This document shows, one piece after another, positions 43,970-53,510 of a stretch of 58,221 nt of DNA; positions within the stretch are counted from its first letter, which is position 1; each line of letters starts with the position of its first letter. The DNA is taken from NCBI GenBank assembly GCA_017937705.1, contig JAGBDC010000012.1:1-58221 (forward strand). Direction: 5' to 3'. The notes beneath the pieces were generated by a model. That model was not told where the DNA came from, searched no databases, and saw only the letters and a program-made list of their open reading frames with translations. Origin of the DNA: Alphaproteobacteria bacterium. Lineage in GTDB: Bacteria > Pseudomonadota > Alphaproteobacteria > RF32 > CAG-239. Made by a program: the position numbers and the translations under genes.

Positions 43970-45610
43970 CTATTTACGGATTTTCTTTATCAAGCTAATC
44001 AAATTAGAAGTTGAACTATCATGCTTGTTATAAGCATTTCCTTGCAATTCGGGAAGAATACTCAAAGCCATTTGTTTTCCGAGTTCCACACCCATTTGAT
44101 CGAAAGAATCAATATTCCAGATAATACCCTGAACAAACACTTTATGTTCATACATGGCAACCAGCATACCCAAAGTATATGGGTCAACTTTTTTAACAAT
44201 AATAGTATTTGTAGGTCTGTTTCCCGGAAAACTCTTATAACGTTTCAAAGCTTTTACTTCATCGGCATTCTTACCTGATTTAGCAAGTTCTTCTGCTGCC
44301 TCTTCAACCGTTTTACCTCTCATCATAGCTTCGCCTTGAGCTAAAGCGTTTGCAACTAAAATTTCGTGATGTTCACCAATTTCATTATGCGAAATAGCCG
44401 GAACAATAAAATCTAACGGAACAATGTTGGTTCCTTGGTGCAACAGTTGGAAAAACGAATGCTGAACATCTGTTCCCGCACCACCGAAAATAATCGGACC
44501 GGTAGAATATTTGATAAATTTATTATCAATATCAACCGATTTACCATTACTTTCCATATCTAATTGTTGCAAATATTTCGGCAAGGAACGTAAATCCTGA
44601 TCATAAGGAATAACGCCATATTCTTTGAAACCAAAGAAATTATTATACCATATACCGAGCAAAGCCATGATAACCGGAATATTTTTTTCAAATTCAGTAT
44701 TTCTGAAGTGTAAATCCATGGCATTTGCACCCTCGAGCATTTTTTCGAAGTTTTCCATGCCAACCATCAATGCAATTGAAATTCCGACAGCTGACCACAT
44801 AGAATATCTGCCACCGACAAAATTCCAAAAACCGAACATATTATCAGTGTTGATTCCAAATTTAGAAACTTCAGTCGCATTTGTGGAAACCGCAATAAAA
44901 TGTTTGGCAACGGCATGTTCTCCTAACGCATCAATCAACCATTTGCGACAGGTACGAGCATTGGTTAATGTTTCGATAGTGGTAAAAGTTTTTGAAACAA
45001 CAACAAACAATGTTGTTTCGGGATCAACAGAGCTCAAAACATCTTCACAAGCAGAACCGTCAATATTGGAAATAAAGTAGCAATTCATGTCTTTCGCCCA
45101 ATATTCTTTTAATGCGGTGGTCGCCATATAAGGTCCTAAATCAGAACCACCGATACCGATATTTACAATATTTGTAAGCTTTTTGCCGGTAGCTCCCTTA
45201 AATTCACCAAAACGAACCGCATCAGTAAACTTTTTAACTTTTGCCAATACTTCATTAATCTCGGGCATAACGTCTTTATTATCAACATATATCGGCGTAT
45301 TTTGGCGATTACGCAAAGCTACATGTAAAACTGCTCTATTTTCTGTTATATTGATTTTTTCACCGGAAAACATTGCTTCAATTTTTTCTTTTAAATTAAC
45401 TTCTTTAGCCAAATCTAAAAGATAGCGCATAGATTTTTCATCTATTCTGTTTTTAGAATAGTCAAAATACAAATTTTCCAAATTAAGAGTATATTTGCTG
45501 GCTCTGTCTTTATCTTTGGCAAACAAATCCTTCATTTCATCGTTTTTGTGCCAACGATAATAAGAAGTAAGTTTTTTCCAAGCAGAAGTTTTGTTAACCG
45601 GTTTATTCAT
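43970..45610 (-). CDS. pgi: glucose-6-phosphate isomerase
   Basis: At 546 residues it is the long bacterial form. Motifs: IGIGGSDLGPYMATTALK, then FVVVSKTFTTIETL, GGRYSMWSAVGIS, HQGTNIVPLDFI and the C-terminal GVELGKQMA. It interconverts glucose 6-phosphate and fructose 6-phosphate. Its stop is 8 bases from the mutL start. Confidence 0.97.
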   Translation of the reverse strand: MNKPVNKTSAWKKLTSYYRWHKNDEMKDLFAKDKDRASKYTLNLENLYFDYSKNRIDEKSMRYLLDLAKEVNLKEKIEAMFSGEKINITENRAVLHVALRNRQNTPIYVDNKDVMPEINEVLAKVKKFTDAVRFGEFKGATGKKLTNIVNIGIGGSDLGPYMATTALKEYWAKDMNCYFISNIDGSACEDVLSSVDPETTLFVVVSKTFTTIETLTNARTCRKWLIDALGEHAVAKHFIAVSTNATEVSKFGINTDNMFGFWNFVGGRYSMWSAVGISIALMVGMENFEKMLEGANAMDLHFRNTEFEKNIPVIMALLGIWYNNFFGFKEYGVIPYDQDLRSLPKYLQQLDMESNGKSVDIDNKFIKYSTGPIIFGGAGTDVQHSFFQLLHQGTNIVPLDFIVPAISHNEIGEHHEILVANALAQGEAMMRGKTVEEAAEELAKSGKNADEVKALKRYKSFPGNRPTNTIIVKKVDPYTLGMLVAMYEHKVFVQGIIWNIDSFDQMGVELGKQMALSILPELQGNAYNKHDSSTSNLISLIKKIRK

Positions 45611-45624
45611 ATTCAGTTCCTTTC

Positions 45625-47019
45625 TTATTTTGTTTTGCCCAAATTAATCATAATTAATTTTTCAGGCGAAAAATATTTTTTAGCAACAAGATTAACTCGT
45701 TCTAAAGTAACATTTTCAATGTATTGATTGCGTTTTTGTAAAAAATCAATTCCTAAATTTTCGTTTTGCATTTGTGCTAAAATTGCAGAAAATACTGTTA
45801 TATCGGCAAAACGCAAATTATATGAACTTTGTAAATAATTTTTAGCTAAACGAAGTTCTTTTTCACTAATTCCCTCCGTTCCCATTTTTTGCCATTCGGC
45901 AATAAAAATATCTTTCATTTTTGATAAATTTTCGGGAGTTGTTGAAAATCCCCCTTGAATTAACGGACAAGCATTTAACAAAGACAATCCGGTATATGCA
46001 CCATAAGTAAGTCCTTCTTCTTCTCTGGCAGATTTATTTATACGAGAATTTAACCCTGCTCCGCCAAATATGTAGTTTGCAATATACAACGGATAAAAGT
46101 CTTTATTTTGCCTTGCAACACTCGGAGCCGTAACCGAAGTGATTACTTGCGGCAAATGCTCTTCATAAATATCCGTATTGGAATTTGAATAGTCAATTTC
46201 AGGATTTTGTATTTCTTTAATATCGTTTCCTGCAGGTAATTTAGCAAAAATATCATCTATAATTTTAGTAGCTTCATTTTCGCTGACATCACCGACAATA
46301 CCTATGTGAAGCGATTTTCTGGTTAAATTATTTTTTACATAATCTAACAAATCACTTTTTTTCAAAGAACTGACATCTTTTTTAGTGCCAATGGTCAAAT
46401 ATGAATACGGATGTTTTCCAAACAATAATTTTCGCTGAACTTCGTCCAATCTGGCCGCCGGTTTTTCTTGCAAATAATCTATCGTTTGTAATATTTCTTT
46501 TTTCAACCTTTCTATATCAGAATTGTCAAATCGAGGAGCAGACATCACATCTTGCAAAAGTTTTACGGCTTCCGGTAAATTCTCTTTTGTTGTTAACATT
46601 TCTCCGGAAAAATCATCTTTTTCGGCTTGAAAACTTATAGAAACCGCAAGATTTGCCAGTTTTTCCTTGAACTCTTTGCTATCTAATTTTCCCGAACCTT
46701 CAACCAACATTCCGGCGACCAGATTTGCAATTCCTTTTTTCCCTTGTTTGTCGTATGCCGAACCTCGGTTAGCAAAGATAAAATTCATACTGACAATCGG
46801 ATTAGTATTATCAGAAACCAAATAGGCTCTTATTTTACTTTCCGGAGCAATAATTTCCCTAACTTCGGCACTAAATTCGCTCTTTAATTCTGTCTGCTCA
46901 ACAATTTCTTGCGGATTAAATTTTGTATAATAAACAAAAAATGCAGCAACAACCGCAACTATAGACAACCATAGCCATTTTTTGTTACGTTTTCTAACCG
47001 AATAAGGCTTACGGCTCAT
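45625..47019 (-). CDS. M16 peptidase-family protein without the zinc site
   Basis: The 464-residue protein has one N-terminal membrane anchor (about residues 14-32) behind a basic KRNKK stretch. The two M16 halves are recognisable (SMNFIFANRGSAYDKQGKKG, and the C-terminal LTYGAYTGLS). The zinc motif HxxEH is replaced by ANLVAGMLVEGSG, so it cannot cut peptides alone. Such proteins pair with an active partner, here the gene just upstream (4-base overlap). The pair is probably a periplasmic processing protease. Confidence 0.88.
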   Translation of the reverse strand: MSRKPYSVRKRNKKWLWLSIVAVVAAFFVYYTKFNPQEIVEQTELKSEFSAEVREIIAPESKIRAYLVSDNTNPIVSMNFIFANRGSAYDKQGKKGIANLVAGMLVEGSGKLDSKEFKEKLANLAVSISFQAEKDDFSGEMLTTKENLPEAVKLLQDVMSAPRFDNSDIERLKKEILQTIDYLQEKPAARLDEVQRKLLFGKHPYSYLTIGTKKDVSSLKKSDLLDYVKNNLTRKSLHIGIVGDVSENEATKIIDDIFAKLPAGNDIKEIQNPEIDYSNSNTDIYEEHLPQVITSVTAPSVARQNKDFYPLYIANYIFGGAGLNSRINKSAREEEGLTYGAYTGLSLLNACPLIQGGFSTTPENLSKMKDIFIAEWQKMGTEGISEKELRLAKNYLQSSYNLRFADITVFSAILAQMQNENLGIDFLQKRNQYIENVTLERVNLVAKKYFSPEKLIMINLGKTK

Positions 47020-48350
47020 TTTTTATCTCCTTTTTTAACCAAAGGTTCCGCAATAGCTTCAACATAAGATGATTGCAACAAATCGGCAGCGGCCTTTTTT
47101 ACTTCTGACAATTTTACGTTTTTTATGTTTTCGGCAAAATTATCCACTTCTTCCGCACTCATTCCCGAACCTATCATATTGGCCACAACACCTACTGCGT
47201 CTGCAGGATTATCTTTGGCATAAACAAGTCCTGCCAATATTTTGTTTTTAGTGTTTTTTAGTTTGTCTTCATCAAATTTTTTGATAGCGACAGAAACAGC
47301 TTCCGCAAAATCTTCTTTCACATCATCAACTTTGTTTTCTGCCGTAGGAATAAAAGAAAAAGTAAAACTTCCGCTTCCGTAAGAAGTGGCATCGTATGAA
47401 GTAGAAACGGCAGTAGCAACATTATCTTCAACAACCAATTTATTATGCAAATATGATGTTTCGTCTTCGCCTAAATATTTTGACAATATCATATAAGCAT
47501 AAATAACTTTTTTATCACTTAAATAGTTGGGAGCCTTATATTTACGAAGCCAACGAGATATTTCTATTTTAGGAAGTTGCATACGGATATTGATAATATT
47601 TTTAGTATCCAAAATCTCCGGCTGACGATCGTTAACAATGTTTTTTGCCGGAATTTGACCATAATATTTTTCGGCCAATTCATAAGCTTTTTCCGGTTTT
47701 ATATCTCCGGCAATAATCAAAATTGCATTATCGGGAGAATAAAAACGATTGTAAATGTCATACACATCTTTTTTAGTCAGACTCAAGATTTCTTCTTCTG
47801 TTCCCGTAATCGGGCGACTATAAGGATGTTCTTGCCAAAAAGCTCGTTGAACTGCTTCATTAAACTTATATAATGGATTGTTTTCAACCACTTGTTTACG
47901 TTCTTGATAAACAATTTTTTGTTCTTTTTCAAAAGCTTCGTCGCTTATCTTTAAGTTTTGCATACGGTCAGATTCAAGAAACATTGCAAGTTCTAAACGA
48001 CTTATATCAACAAACTGATGATATGCTGTAAAATTTTGTGAGGTATAGGCATTGCTGGAAGCTCCGTTTTCTTCCATAATCTTGTTAAAGTCGTCGCCTT
48101 TTATTTTTTTTGTTCCACGAAACATTAAATGTTCCAAAAGATGTGCAGAACCGCCCTTTCCCGCTCTTTCATCAGAAGCACCGACCTTATATAGAACCAT
48201 GTGCTTTGCTATCGGAACCTTATGATTTGGTACAACAATTAACTTCAATCCGTTATTTAGTATGTATTCTTTCAGACCGAACAATTCCGCCTTTGCCGAG
48301 AAAGACATAAGCAAACAAAAACCAAAAAATAAAACTCCGATTTTTTTCAA
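47016..48350 (-). CDS. M16 zinc peptidase, active subunit
   Basis: The start chosen is TTG at 48350, after a ribosome site (GGAG) at the end of the lipoprotein gene. An apparent longer N-terminus reads through that gene and lacks a signal peptide. From the TTG, a signal peptide runs to about residue 21 (VLFFGFCLLMSFSAKA). The zinc-binding motif HLLEH is at residues 70-74, and the rest shows RSSYEEALGYKQ-like and YNRFYSPDNAILIIAGDI blocks of the family. About 444 residues. It is coupled to the inactive subunit. Confidence 0.9.
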   Translation of the reverse strand: MKKIGVLFFGFCLLMSFSAKAELFGLKEYILNNGLKLIVVPNHKVPIAKHMVLYKVGASDERAGKGGSAHLLEHLMFRGTKKIKGDDFNKIMEENGASSNAYTSQNFTAYHQFVDISRLELAMFLESDRMQNLKISDEAFEKEQKIVYQERKQVVENNPLYKFNEAVQRAFWQEHPYSRPITGTEEEILSLTKKDVYDIYNRFYSPDNAILIIAGDIKPEKAYELAEKYYGQIPAKNIVNDRQPEILDTKNIINIRMQLPKIEISRWLRKYKAPNYLSDKKVIYAYMILSKYLGEDETSYLHNKLVVEDNVATAVSTSYDATSYGSGSFTFSFIPTAENKVDDVKEDFAEAVSVAIKKFDEDKLKNTKNKILAGLVYAKDNPADAVGVVANMIGSGMSAEEVDNFAENIKNVKLSEVKKAAADLLQSSYVEAIAEPLVKKGDKK

Positions 48351-48354
48351 AATA

Positions 48355-48549
48355 TTACTCCTGTTCTGTTTTGCTTTGAGCCATAGGAACAACCGGACGC
48401 AAATTAAAGTTAGGAGGCAAAACCAATTCTTCTTTCGCTGTTGCCTGACTTGCATCGGGAGTTTTCTTTTCTAATCCCAAGTCTTTTTTACTCATTCCGC
48501 AAGCGGTTGCAAGCATTGCAAAAGCAATTATAAACAAAATTTTTTTCAT
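48355..48549 (-). CDS. DUF3035-like small lipoprotein
   Basis: The 64-residue protein has a lipoprotein signal (AFAMLATACGM, Cys near residue 17). A short tail follows with PDASQATAKEELVLPPNFNLRP, given as two parts around ELVLPPNFNLRP. The phrase LVLPPNF-x-LRP is typical of alphaproteobacterial DUF3035 lipoproteins, which are thought to belong to the outer-membrane assembly machinery; here only a short version is present. It starts with ATGA overlapping the lspA stop, so lspA, this gene and the M16 pair form one operon. Confidence 0.75.
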   Translation of the reverse strand: MKKILFIIAFAMLATACGMSKKDLGLEKKTPDASQATAKEELVLPPNFNLRPVVPMAQSKTEQE

Positions 48550-49022
48550 TTTTTATCAACTCCTTTTTTATTAAAAAACAGACCGTCAATCAAAATTATT
48601 ATCGCACCGACACAAATTGCACTGTCTGCTAAATTAAATGCCGGCCAATGATGTCCGAACAAATGAAAATCCAAAAAATCAAAAACGGCACCAATTCTTA
48701 TTCTGTCAATAACATTGCCTAGTGCTCCGCCGATAATCAATCCCAGAGCAATTTGTAACATACGAGATTGTTCTTTTTTAAGCCACCATAAAAGCCCGAC
48801 AACAACCGATATGGCGATTGTCGATAAAACAATGACACCGATTGCACCGCTGTCACTGAACATTGAAAAACTTACACCGGTATTCCAAGCGTTAACAATA
48901 TTAAAAAACGGGGTGATTTCAATATTTCTGTATGTTTCGAGAACATGCTCCAGAATCCAGTATTTTGACAACTGGTCTAAAACTATTACTGCAAATGCAA
49001 TACTAAGGCCTATAAGCATCAT
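48546..49022 (-). CDS. lspA: lipoprotein signal peptidase (signal peptidase II)
   Basis: LspA removes signal peptides from lipoproteins after lipid attachment. The 158-residue membrane protein has four helices. The catalytic Asp pair lies in GNVIDRIRIGAVFDF and FNLADSAICVGA. Its presence beside the small lipoprotein gene, and the other lipoproteins in this window, is consistent with a standard Lgt-LspA-Lnt pathway. Confidence 0.96.
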   Translation of the reverse strand: MMLIGLSIAFAVIVLDQLSKYWILEHVLETYRNIEITPFFNIVNAWNTGVSFSMFSDSGAIGVIVLSTIAISVVVGLLWWLKKEQSRMLQIALGLIIGGALGNVIDRIRIGAVFDFLDFHLFGHHWPAFNLADSAICVGAIIILIDGLFFNKKGVDKK

Positions 49023-49106
49023 ATACTCCTTGCTTTTTTCAACGCCATTATATGATTTTTTGTTTTTGATAAAAGCTTAAAATACAACATATACAAAGAA
49101 AATTTA

Positions 49107-49658
49107 TTATTTTTCGCAAATTTTGTAACTTAACTTGATATTATTATCTAAATCTTTCCACAAAAATTCGCCATTTTCAAAAATTATATATCCGTGCCAA
49201 GAATCATTTTTAGGTAAAGATAACGAACCGGGGTTTATATATGTATATGTCTCATGCTCTACACAAGCCGGAATATGAGTATGTCCGTTTATCAAAATAT
49301 CTCCCTTGTAGAGCGGAGGAAGGTTGTTTTCGTTATAAATATGTCCATGTGAGGCAAATATAGAAACGCCGTTTTCCGCCAAAATGGTATAATCTGCCAT
49401 AATCGGAAATTCTAACACCATCTGATCAACTTCAGCATCACAATTTCCCCGTACGCAAACAATCTGTTCTTTCATTGAATTCAGCACATCAACAACATCT
49501 TTAGGACTATATTCATAAGTTAAGTCATTACGAGGTCCATGATATAAAATATCGCCTAATAACAATAATCTGTCAGCATTTTCTCTTTTATAAGCTTCTA
49601 ACAGTTTGCGGCAATAATAGGCTGAGCCGTGAATATCCGAAGCAATAATCCATTTCAT
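49107..49658 (-). CDS. yfcE: YfcE-type phosphodiesterase
   Basis: This 183-residue calcineurin-like metallophosphoesterase shows the metal ligands in order: IIASDIHGS, LLLGDILYHGPRN, VRGNCDAEVD, SHGHIYNEN and NGHTHIPA. GDILYHGPRN is the YfcE/MJ0936 pattern. It hydrolyses phosphodiesters in vitro; its cellular role is not settled. It lies 11 bases after mgtE and is probably co-transcribed. Confidence 0.88.
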   Translation of the reverse strand: MKWIIASDIHGSAYYCRKLLEAYKRENADRLLLLGDILYHGPRNDLTYEYSPKDVVDVLNSMKEQIVCVRGNCDAEVDQMVLEFPIMADYTILAENGVSIFASHGHIYNENNLPPLYKGDILINGHTHIPACVEHETYTYINPGSLSLPKNDSWHGYIIFENGEFLWKDLDNNIKLSYKICEK

Positions 49659-49669
49659 TTGAAAAAATC

Positions 49670-51097
49670 CTAAAACAAAAGAAGTTTAGCTAATCCTAAA
49701 AATATAAAATATCCGCCGGTATCGGTACAAGCAAACAAAAGTACCCCCGAGGAAATAGCCGGATCAACTTTGCATTTGTTCAAAGTTAAAGGAATTAAGA
49801 TTCCGGCCAAACTTGCTACCACCAAATTGCAAAGCATTGCTAAGGCTATTATATAGCTTAACATAACTTGTTCAGGTCGCCAAAAATATACCGCTAAACC
49901 GATAAGAAAAGCAAATAATGTTCCGTTGCAAAGTCCAACCATAAATTCTTTGCCAATCATTCGCAAAGTATTGCTTGAGGTTAACTCTTTAGTTGCTAAA
50001 GAACGCACAACAACCGCTAAAGTTTGTTGTCCCGTCGTTCCTCCCATAGAAGCTACTATCGGCATTAGTACCGCCAAAACAGATAGTTGAGCAATCATAT
50101 CCTGAAAACCGCCAACAACCGAAGCTGCAATCATAGTTACAAACAAATTAGTAACTAACCATACCGAACGAGATTTAAAAATGTCAAAAACCGAACGATA
50201 AACATCATTTGATTCGGCACCGGCAATCGCCATCATATCTTCACTGGCTTCTTCGTGGACAATTTCAACCACATCATCAATATTAATAACACCGATAAGT
50301 CGTCCTTTTGTATCAACTACCATAGCTGACATCCAACCATATTCTCTAAACATGTGAGCGACTTCTTCTTGGTCGGTATGAACGTCGACCGGAACGATTT
50401 CACCGTTCATAACCACATTTAATTTCAAATCTGGCTTTGCTCTAAGCAATTTATCCAACGTAATTTCACCGGTAGGACGCAAAGTTTTTTCATCAACCAA
50501 AAACACGGTATAGAACTCATCGGGCAATTCATCACTTGTAAGCAAAAACTGTCTGGCTTCTTTTACGGTCCAACTGTCCGGCATACTCACAAATTCGCGA
50601 GACATAATACGACCGGCCGAGTCTTCGGGATAGTTCAACGAAGATTGAACCTGATATTTCAATTCCGGATTTAAGTGTTGAATAATTTGGTCTTGTTCTT
50701 CATCATCCATATTTTCAAGAACTTCAACCGCATCGTCCGAATCCAACTCGTTAACGATTTTGACAATCTGATTTTCGTCGAGACTGTCTAACACTTGTTC
50801 TTGAACAACTTCGTTTAATTCCGGAATTACCGCAGGGTCAATTTTATCACCGATAATACTGACCAATTTGCGACGATGACTGATATCCAAAATTTCAATC
50901 AAACGAGCTAAATCATATTCATCAAGACCGGCAACAATCTTTTTTACGTGAATATCATCATCTTCGTTCAATCCGATAACAATCGAATTAACGAATTTTG
51001 GTCCTAAACCTAAATATGTTTGCTGATTTATGTGTTTTTTAGAGTTGCCGAATTTCTTTTTAGCTAAAGGTGTACGTTTCTTGGATTTCTTTTTCAT
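49670..51097 (-). CDS. mgtE: magnesium transporter MgtE
   Basis: The 475-residue protein has the N-domain of helical repeats (about 40-160), two CBS domains (about 170-300, AGRIMSREFVSMPDSWTV, then VDTKGRLIGVINIDDVVEI) and a five-helix channel at the C-terminus. The channel has the family motif MGGTTGQQTLAVVVRSLA. It imports Mg2+; the CBS domains sense cytoplasmic Mg2+ and gate the pore in known members. A basic N-terminal tail (KKKSKKRTPLAKKKF) is present. Confidence 0.95.
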   Translation of the reverse strand: MKKKSKKRTPLAKKKFGNSKKHINQQTYLGLGPKFVNSIVIGLNEDDDIHVKKIVAGLDEYDLARLIEILDISHRRKLVSIIGDKIDPAVIPELNEVVQEQVLDSLDENQIVKIVNELDSDDAVEVLENMDDEEQDQIIQHLNPELKYQVQSSLNYPEDSAGRIMSREFVSMPDSWTVKEARQFLLTSDELPDEFYTVFLVDEKTLRPTGEITLDKLLRAKPDLKLNVVMNGEIVPVDVHTDQEEVAHMFREYGWMSAMVVDTKGRLIGVINIDDVVEIVHEEASEDMMAIAGAESNDVYRSVFDIFKSRSVWLVTNLFVTMIAASVVGGFQDMIAQLSVLAVLMPIVASMGGTTGQQTLAVVVRSLATKELTSSNTLRMIGKEFMVGLCNGTLFAFLIGLAVYFWRPEQVMLSYIIALAMLCNLVVASLAGILIPLTLNKCKVDPAISSGVLLFACTDTGGYFIFLGLAKLLLF

Positions 51098-51164
51098 TTA
51101 ACCACCCTCCGCTAAAAAAAGATATTACATTGCTATATGGCAAACCTCATAGAATTTTAGAACT

Positions 51165-51250
51165 TGGTGCGGCTGAGAAGACTTGAACTTCCAAGAGCTT
51201 AGCTCATAACGACCTCAACGTTACGCGTTTACCAATTTCGCCACAGCCGC
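51165..51250 (-). tRNA. tRNA-Leu (anticodon GAG)
   Basis: On the minus strand GCGGCTG pairs with CAGCCGC, with encoded CCA. The anticodon loop TTGAGGT on stem TAACG/CGTTA gives GAG. The long variable arm (TGAGCTAAGCTCT) is the class II form expected of tRNA-Leu. 86 bases. Confidence 0.95.
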
Positions 51251-51312
51251 ACAATTATCATTTAGACAGACTTGATTTACCCCAGTTTAAAAAAATAATC
51301 AAGCTTTTTTTA

Positions 51313-51534
51313 TCATTTAAATATCATTTTTATAATTTTATTATAAGAATTAGTCATTTGTTGAACATCATCAAGCTTTTTTTCTGCATCTTCCACCACA
51401 GATAAAAGTTCATCAAGACTTGCTTCTTCTTCAATAAAGGGCTTTTTATCCTCTTTACTCACATCAATATCACCACATATTTTTCGCAATGTGTTTTGAT
51501 ATGAACTAAAGTCGTTTAACAGTTTGTTTTTCAT
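51313..51534 (-). CDS. 73-residue acidic helical protein of unknown function
   Basis: GGGGGA precedes the ATG at a good distance, so this is likely a real gene. The protein is short and largely helical, with an acidic middle (EEEASLDELLSVVEDAEKKL) that could form a coiled coil. It has no signal or membrane segment. No family is recognised. It lies between tRNA-Leu and the rsmB-like gene on the same strand. Confidence 0.6.
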   Translation of the reverse strand: MKNKLLNDFSSYQNTLRKICGDIDVSKEDKKPFIEEEASLDELLSVVEDAEKKLDDVQQMTNSYNKIIKMIFK

Positions 51535-51609
51535 ATTCCCCCATAATCATCAAAATAACTTTTATCAGATTCCTTTACATAAGGCAATATAATTTTCTTT
51601 GATTGTCTT

Positions 51610-52821
51610 TTAATTTCTCTCCAAAACTGCGATAAAAAAGCCGTCGGTTCCGGTAGTTAGCGGATTAAATTTAAGGCAATTATTATCAACAAAAGGATAT
51701 GGACTTTCTATTTTTTTATCCCAGATTGTTTGAATATCTATAAGAGAAAACTCTTTGTTTGTACTCAAAAACTTTGTTATTTGTTCGCTGTTTTCTTCTT
51801 CTAAAATTGAACAAGTAATATAAACAATTCTTCCGCCTTGTTTTACTTTTTTCGAAGCCAAATCCAACAAAGACGATTGTATTTCAACAATTTCAAGCAA
51901 TTTTTTTTCACTCAGTCTAAACTTTGCATCGGGACTTCTTCTCCAAGTACCGCTACCGGAACAAGGTGCATCAATAATAAAACGGTCATAATCCTGCCCT
52001 ACTTCTGCAGTTTTAACTGTTTTAATGTTGTTTGCTTGCAATCTTTTCATTCTCGGCAAAATCGCTTCTAATCTTCGCTCATCAATATCGTGAGCTTCTA
52101 TTTGTCCTTTGTTTTGCATTAAATATGATAAAGTCAAACTCTTACCGCCGGCACCGCAACAATAATCTATGACCTTATGCTCCGGTCGTACATCAGCTAA
52201 AATTGCGGCAATTTGCGAAGCTTCGTCTTGCGGTTCAATCAACCCGTCTTGAAAAGTAATGCAATTATTGAGATTGATACGTTCTTCTGCTCTAACTCCA
52301 ATCGGAGAAAAAGGCGTAGAAACAACATCAAATCCTTCATCTTTCATTTTTTTGATTATGGTTTCACGACTTCCGGCATTAATTCTAAAATCAGCTGTTG
52401 CTTGGCGGTTTAAGCTTTTTAGTAATTCAAAATCTTTTATCTTTTCAAAAAGCCACAGCGGACACTCCGCCTCAACGTCTTGCGGATATGGTATTTCCGG
52501 CAAATTATTAAGCCAATTTATTTCATCATCATCCAAAATCGGCATTCCGTATTGTCCGCCGCCAAAAACAACATCAAGATTCTTATTTTTTGCCCAAACA
52601 ATCATTATTTTACGAATATCCGTATCTTGAGCCTCAAATTCAAGACGGCGACGATGTCTGATGATATCCCAGACATTTTCAGAAATGAAACGTCTGTCTT
52701 TTGAACCGATATATCTTCTTTCTCTAAAATATGAGTTCAATATGTTATCAGCCGGTTGTTTATCACTAAAAACCTCTTTTATAACCTCAAATATAGCCTG
52801 ATAACGAGCGGATTCTTGCAT
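51610..52821 (-). CDS. RsmB/NOP2-type RNA m5C methyltransferase
   Basis: The 403-residue protein has AdoMet-binding motifs (VIDYCCGAGGKSLTLSYLM), the catalytic loops IDAPCSGSGTWRRSPDAKFR and YITCSILEEENSEQI (two Cys), and a C-terminal TDGFFIAVLE end. It lacks an N-terminal NusB-like domain but has a short helical start, as many alphaproteobacterial RsmB homologues do. It methylates C5 of a cytosine in rRNA or tRNA. Its ATG shares one base with the rlmE stop (TAATG). Confidence 0.88.
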   Translation of the reverse strand: MQESARYQAIFEVIKEVFSDKQPADNILNSYFRERRYIGSKDRRFISENVWDIIRHRRRLEFEAQDTDIRKIMIVWAKNKNLDVVFGGGQYGMPILDDDEINWLNNLPEIPYPQDVEAECPLWLFEKIKDFELLKSLNRQATADFRINAGSRETIIKKMKDEGFDVVSTPFSPIGVRAEERINLNNCITFQDGLIEPQDEASQIAAILADVRPEHKVIDYCCGAGGKSLTLSYLMQNKGQIEAHDIDERRLEAILPRMKRLQANNIKTVKTAEVGQDYDRFIIDAPCSGSGTWRRSPDAKFRLSEKKLLEIVEIQSSLLDLASKKVKQGGRIVYITCSILEEENSEQITKFLSTNKEFSLIDIQTIWDKKIESPYPFVDNNCLKFNPLTTGTDGFFIAVLERN

Positions 52822-53510
52822 TATTCCCCCTTAAATCCAATCGCAACCAAATATTCTTCCGGAGAAGTTTTTCTACTGGCATCAGGCTTAAAATGTGCAA
52901 CTTTAGCAAAACTTTTCTTTATTTGAGCTAAAAATTCGGCTTCGGCTCCACCCTTAAATACTTTTGCAATAAAAATTCCTCCTTCAGCCAAAACATCTTT
53001 AGCAAAATCGTATGCCAGTTCAACCAATGCTATAGTGCGTAAATGGTCTGTTTGTTGATGTCCGGTCGTGTTTGCAGCCATATCACTCATTACAATATCC
53101 GCTTTGCCGTTTAATAAAGCTTTTAGTTTGTCTGCGGCATCATCAGTTGTAAAGTCTTGCTGAATTAATGTAGCTCCGACTATCGGCTCTGTCGGCAAAA
53201 TATCAAGTCCGACGACCTGCCCTGTTCCCTTATTTCTTTGAACGGCGATTTGTGTCCAACCACCGGGGGCGCATCCTAAATCGACAATAGTTTTTCCTTT
53301 GCCTAAAAACTTAAATTTTTCATCTAATTGTATGAGCTTAAAAGCCGCACGAGAACGATAACCAACTCTTTGAGCCTCGGCAACATACGGGTCATTTAAT
53401 TGTCTTATCAACCATTTATTGGAAGATTTTTTACGATATTTTCCGGTTTTGAGCTTTACGGTCAAACCACGACGGGCCATAATCGAATTTGTACTTTTAG
53501 TTTGTGCCAT
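52821..53510 (-). CDS. rlmE: 23S rRNA 2'-O-ribose methyltransferase
   Basis: RlmE methylates U2552 of 23S rRNA and helps 50S assembly. The start chosen is ATG at 53510 (MAQTKSTNS), with GGAG eight bases upstream; an upstream GTG would add 11 residues that overlap the previous gene further. About 229 residues. Motifs: SRAAFKLIQLDEKFKF, VDLGCAPGGWTQIA, and SDMAANTTGHQQTDH. The catalytic K-D-K-E set is recognisable (Lys in SRAAFK, Asp in SDMAANT, Lys in FIAKVFKGG). Confidence 0.95.
   Translation of the reverse strand: MAQTKSTNSIMARRGLTVKLKTGKYRKKSSNKWLIRQLNDPYVAEAQRVGYRSRAAFKLIQLDEKFKFLGKGKTIVDLGCAPGGWTQIAVQRNKGTGQVVGLDILPTEPIVGATLIQQDFTTDDAADKLKALLNGKADIVMSDMAANTTGHQQTDHLRTIALVELAYDFAKDVLAEGGIFIAKVFKGGAEAEFLAQIKKSFAKVAHFKPDASRKTSPEEYLVAIGFKGE

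Noticed and set aside
48351-48455. Longer N-terminus for the active M16 peptidase
   Set aside because: It runs out of frame through the small lipoprotein gene and hides the signal peptide.
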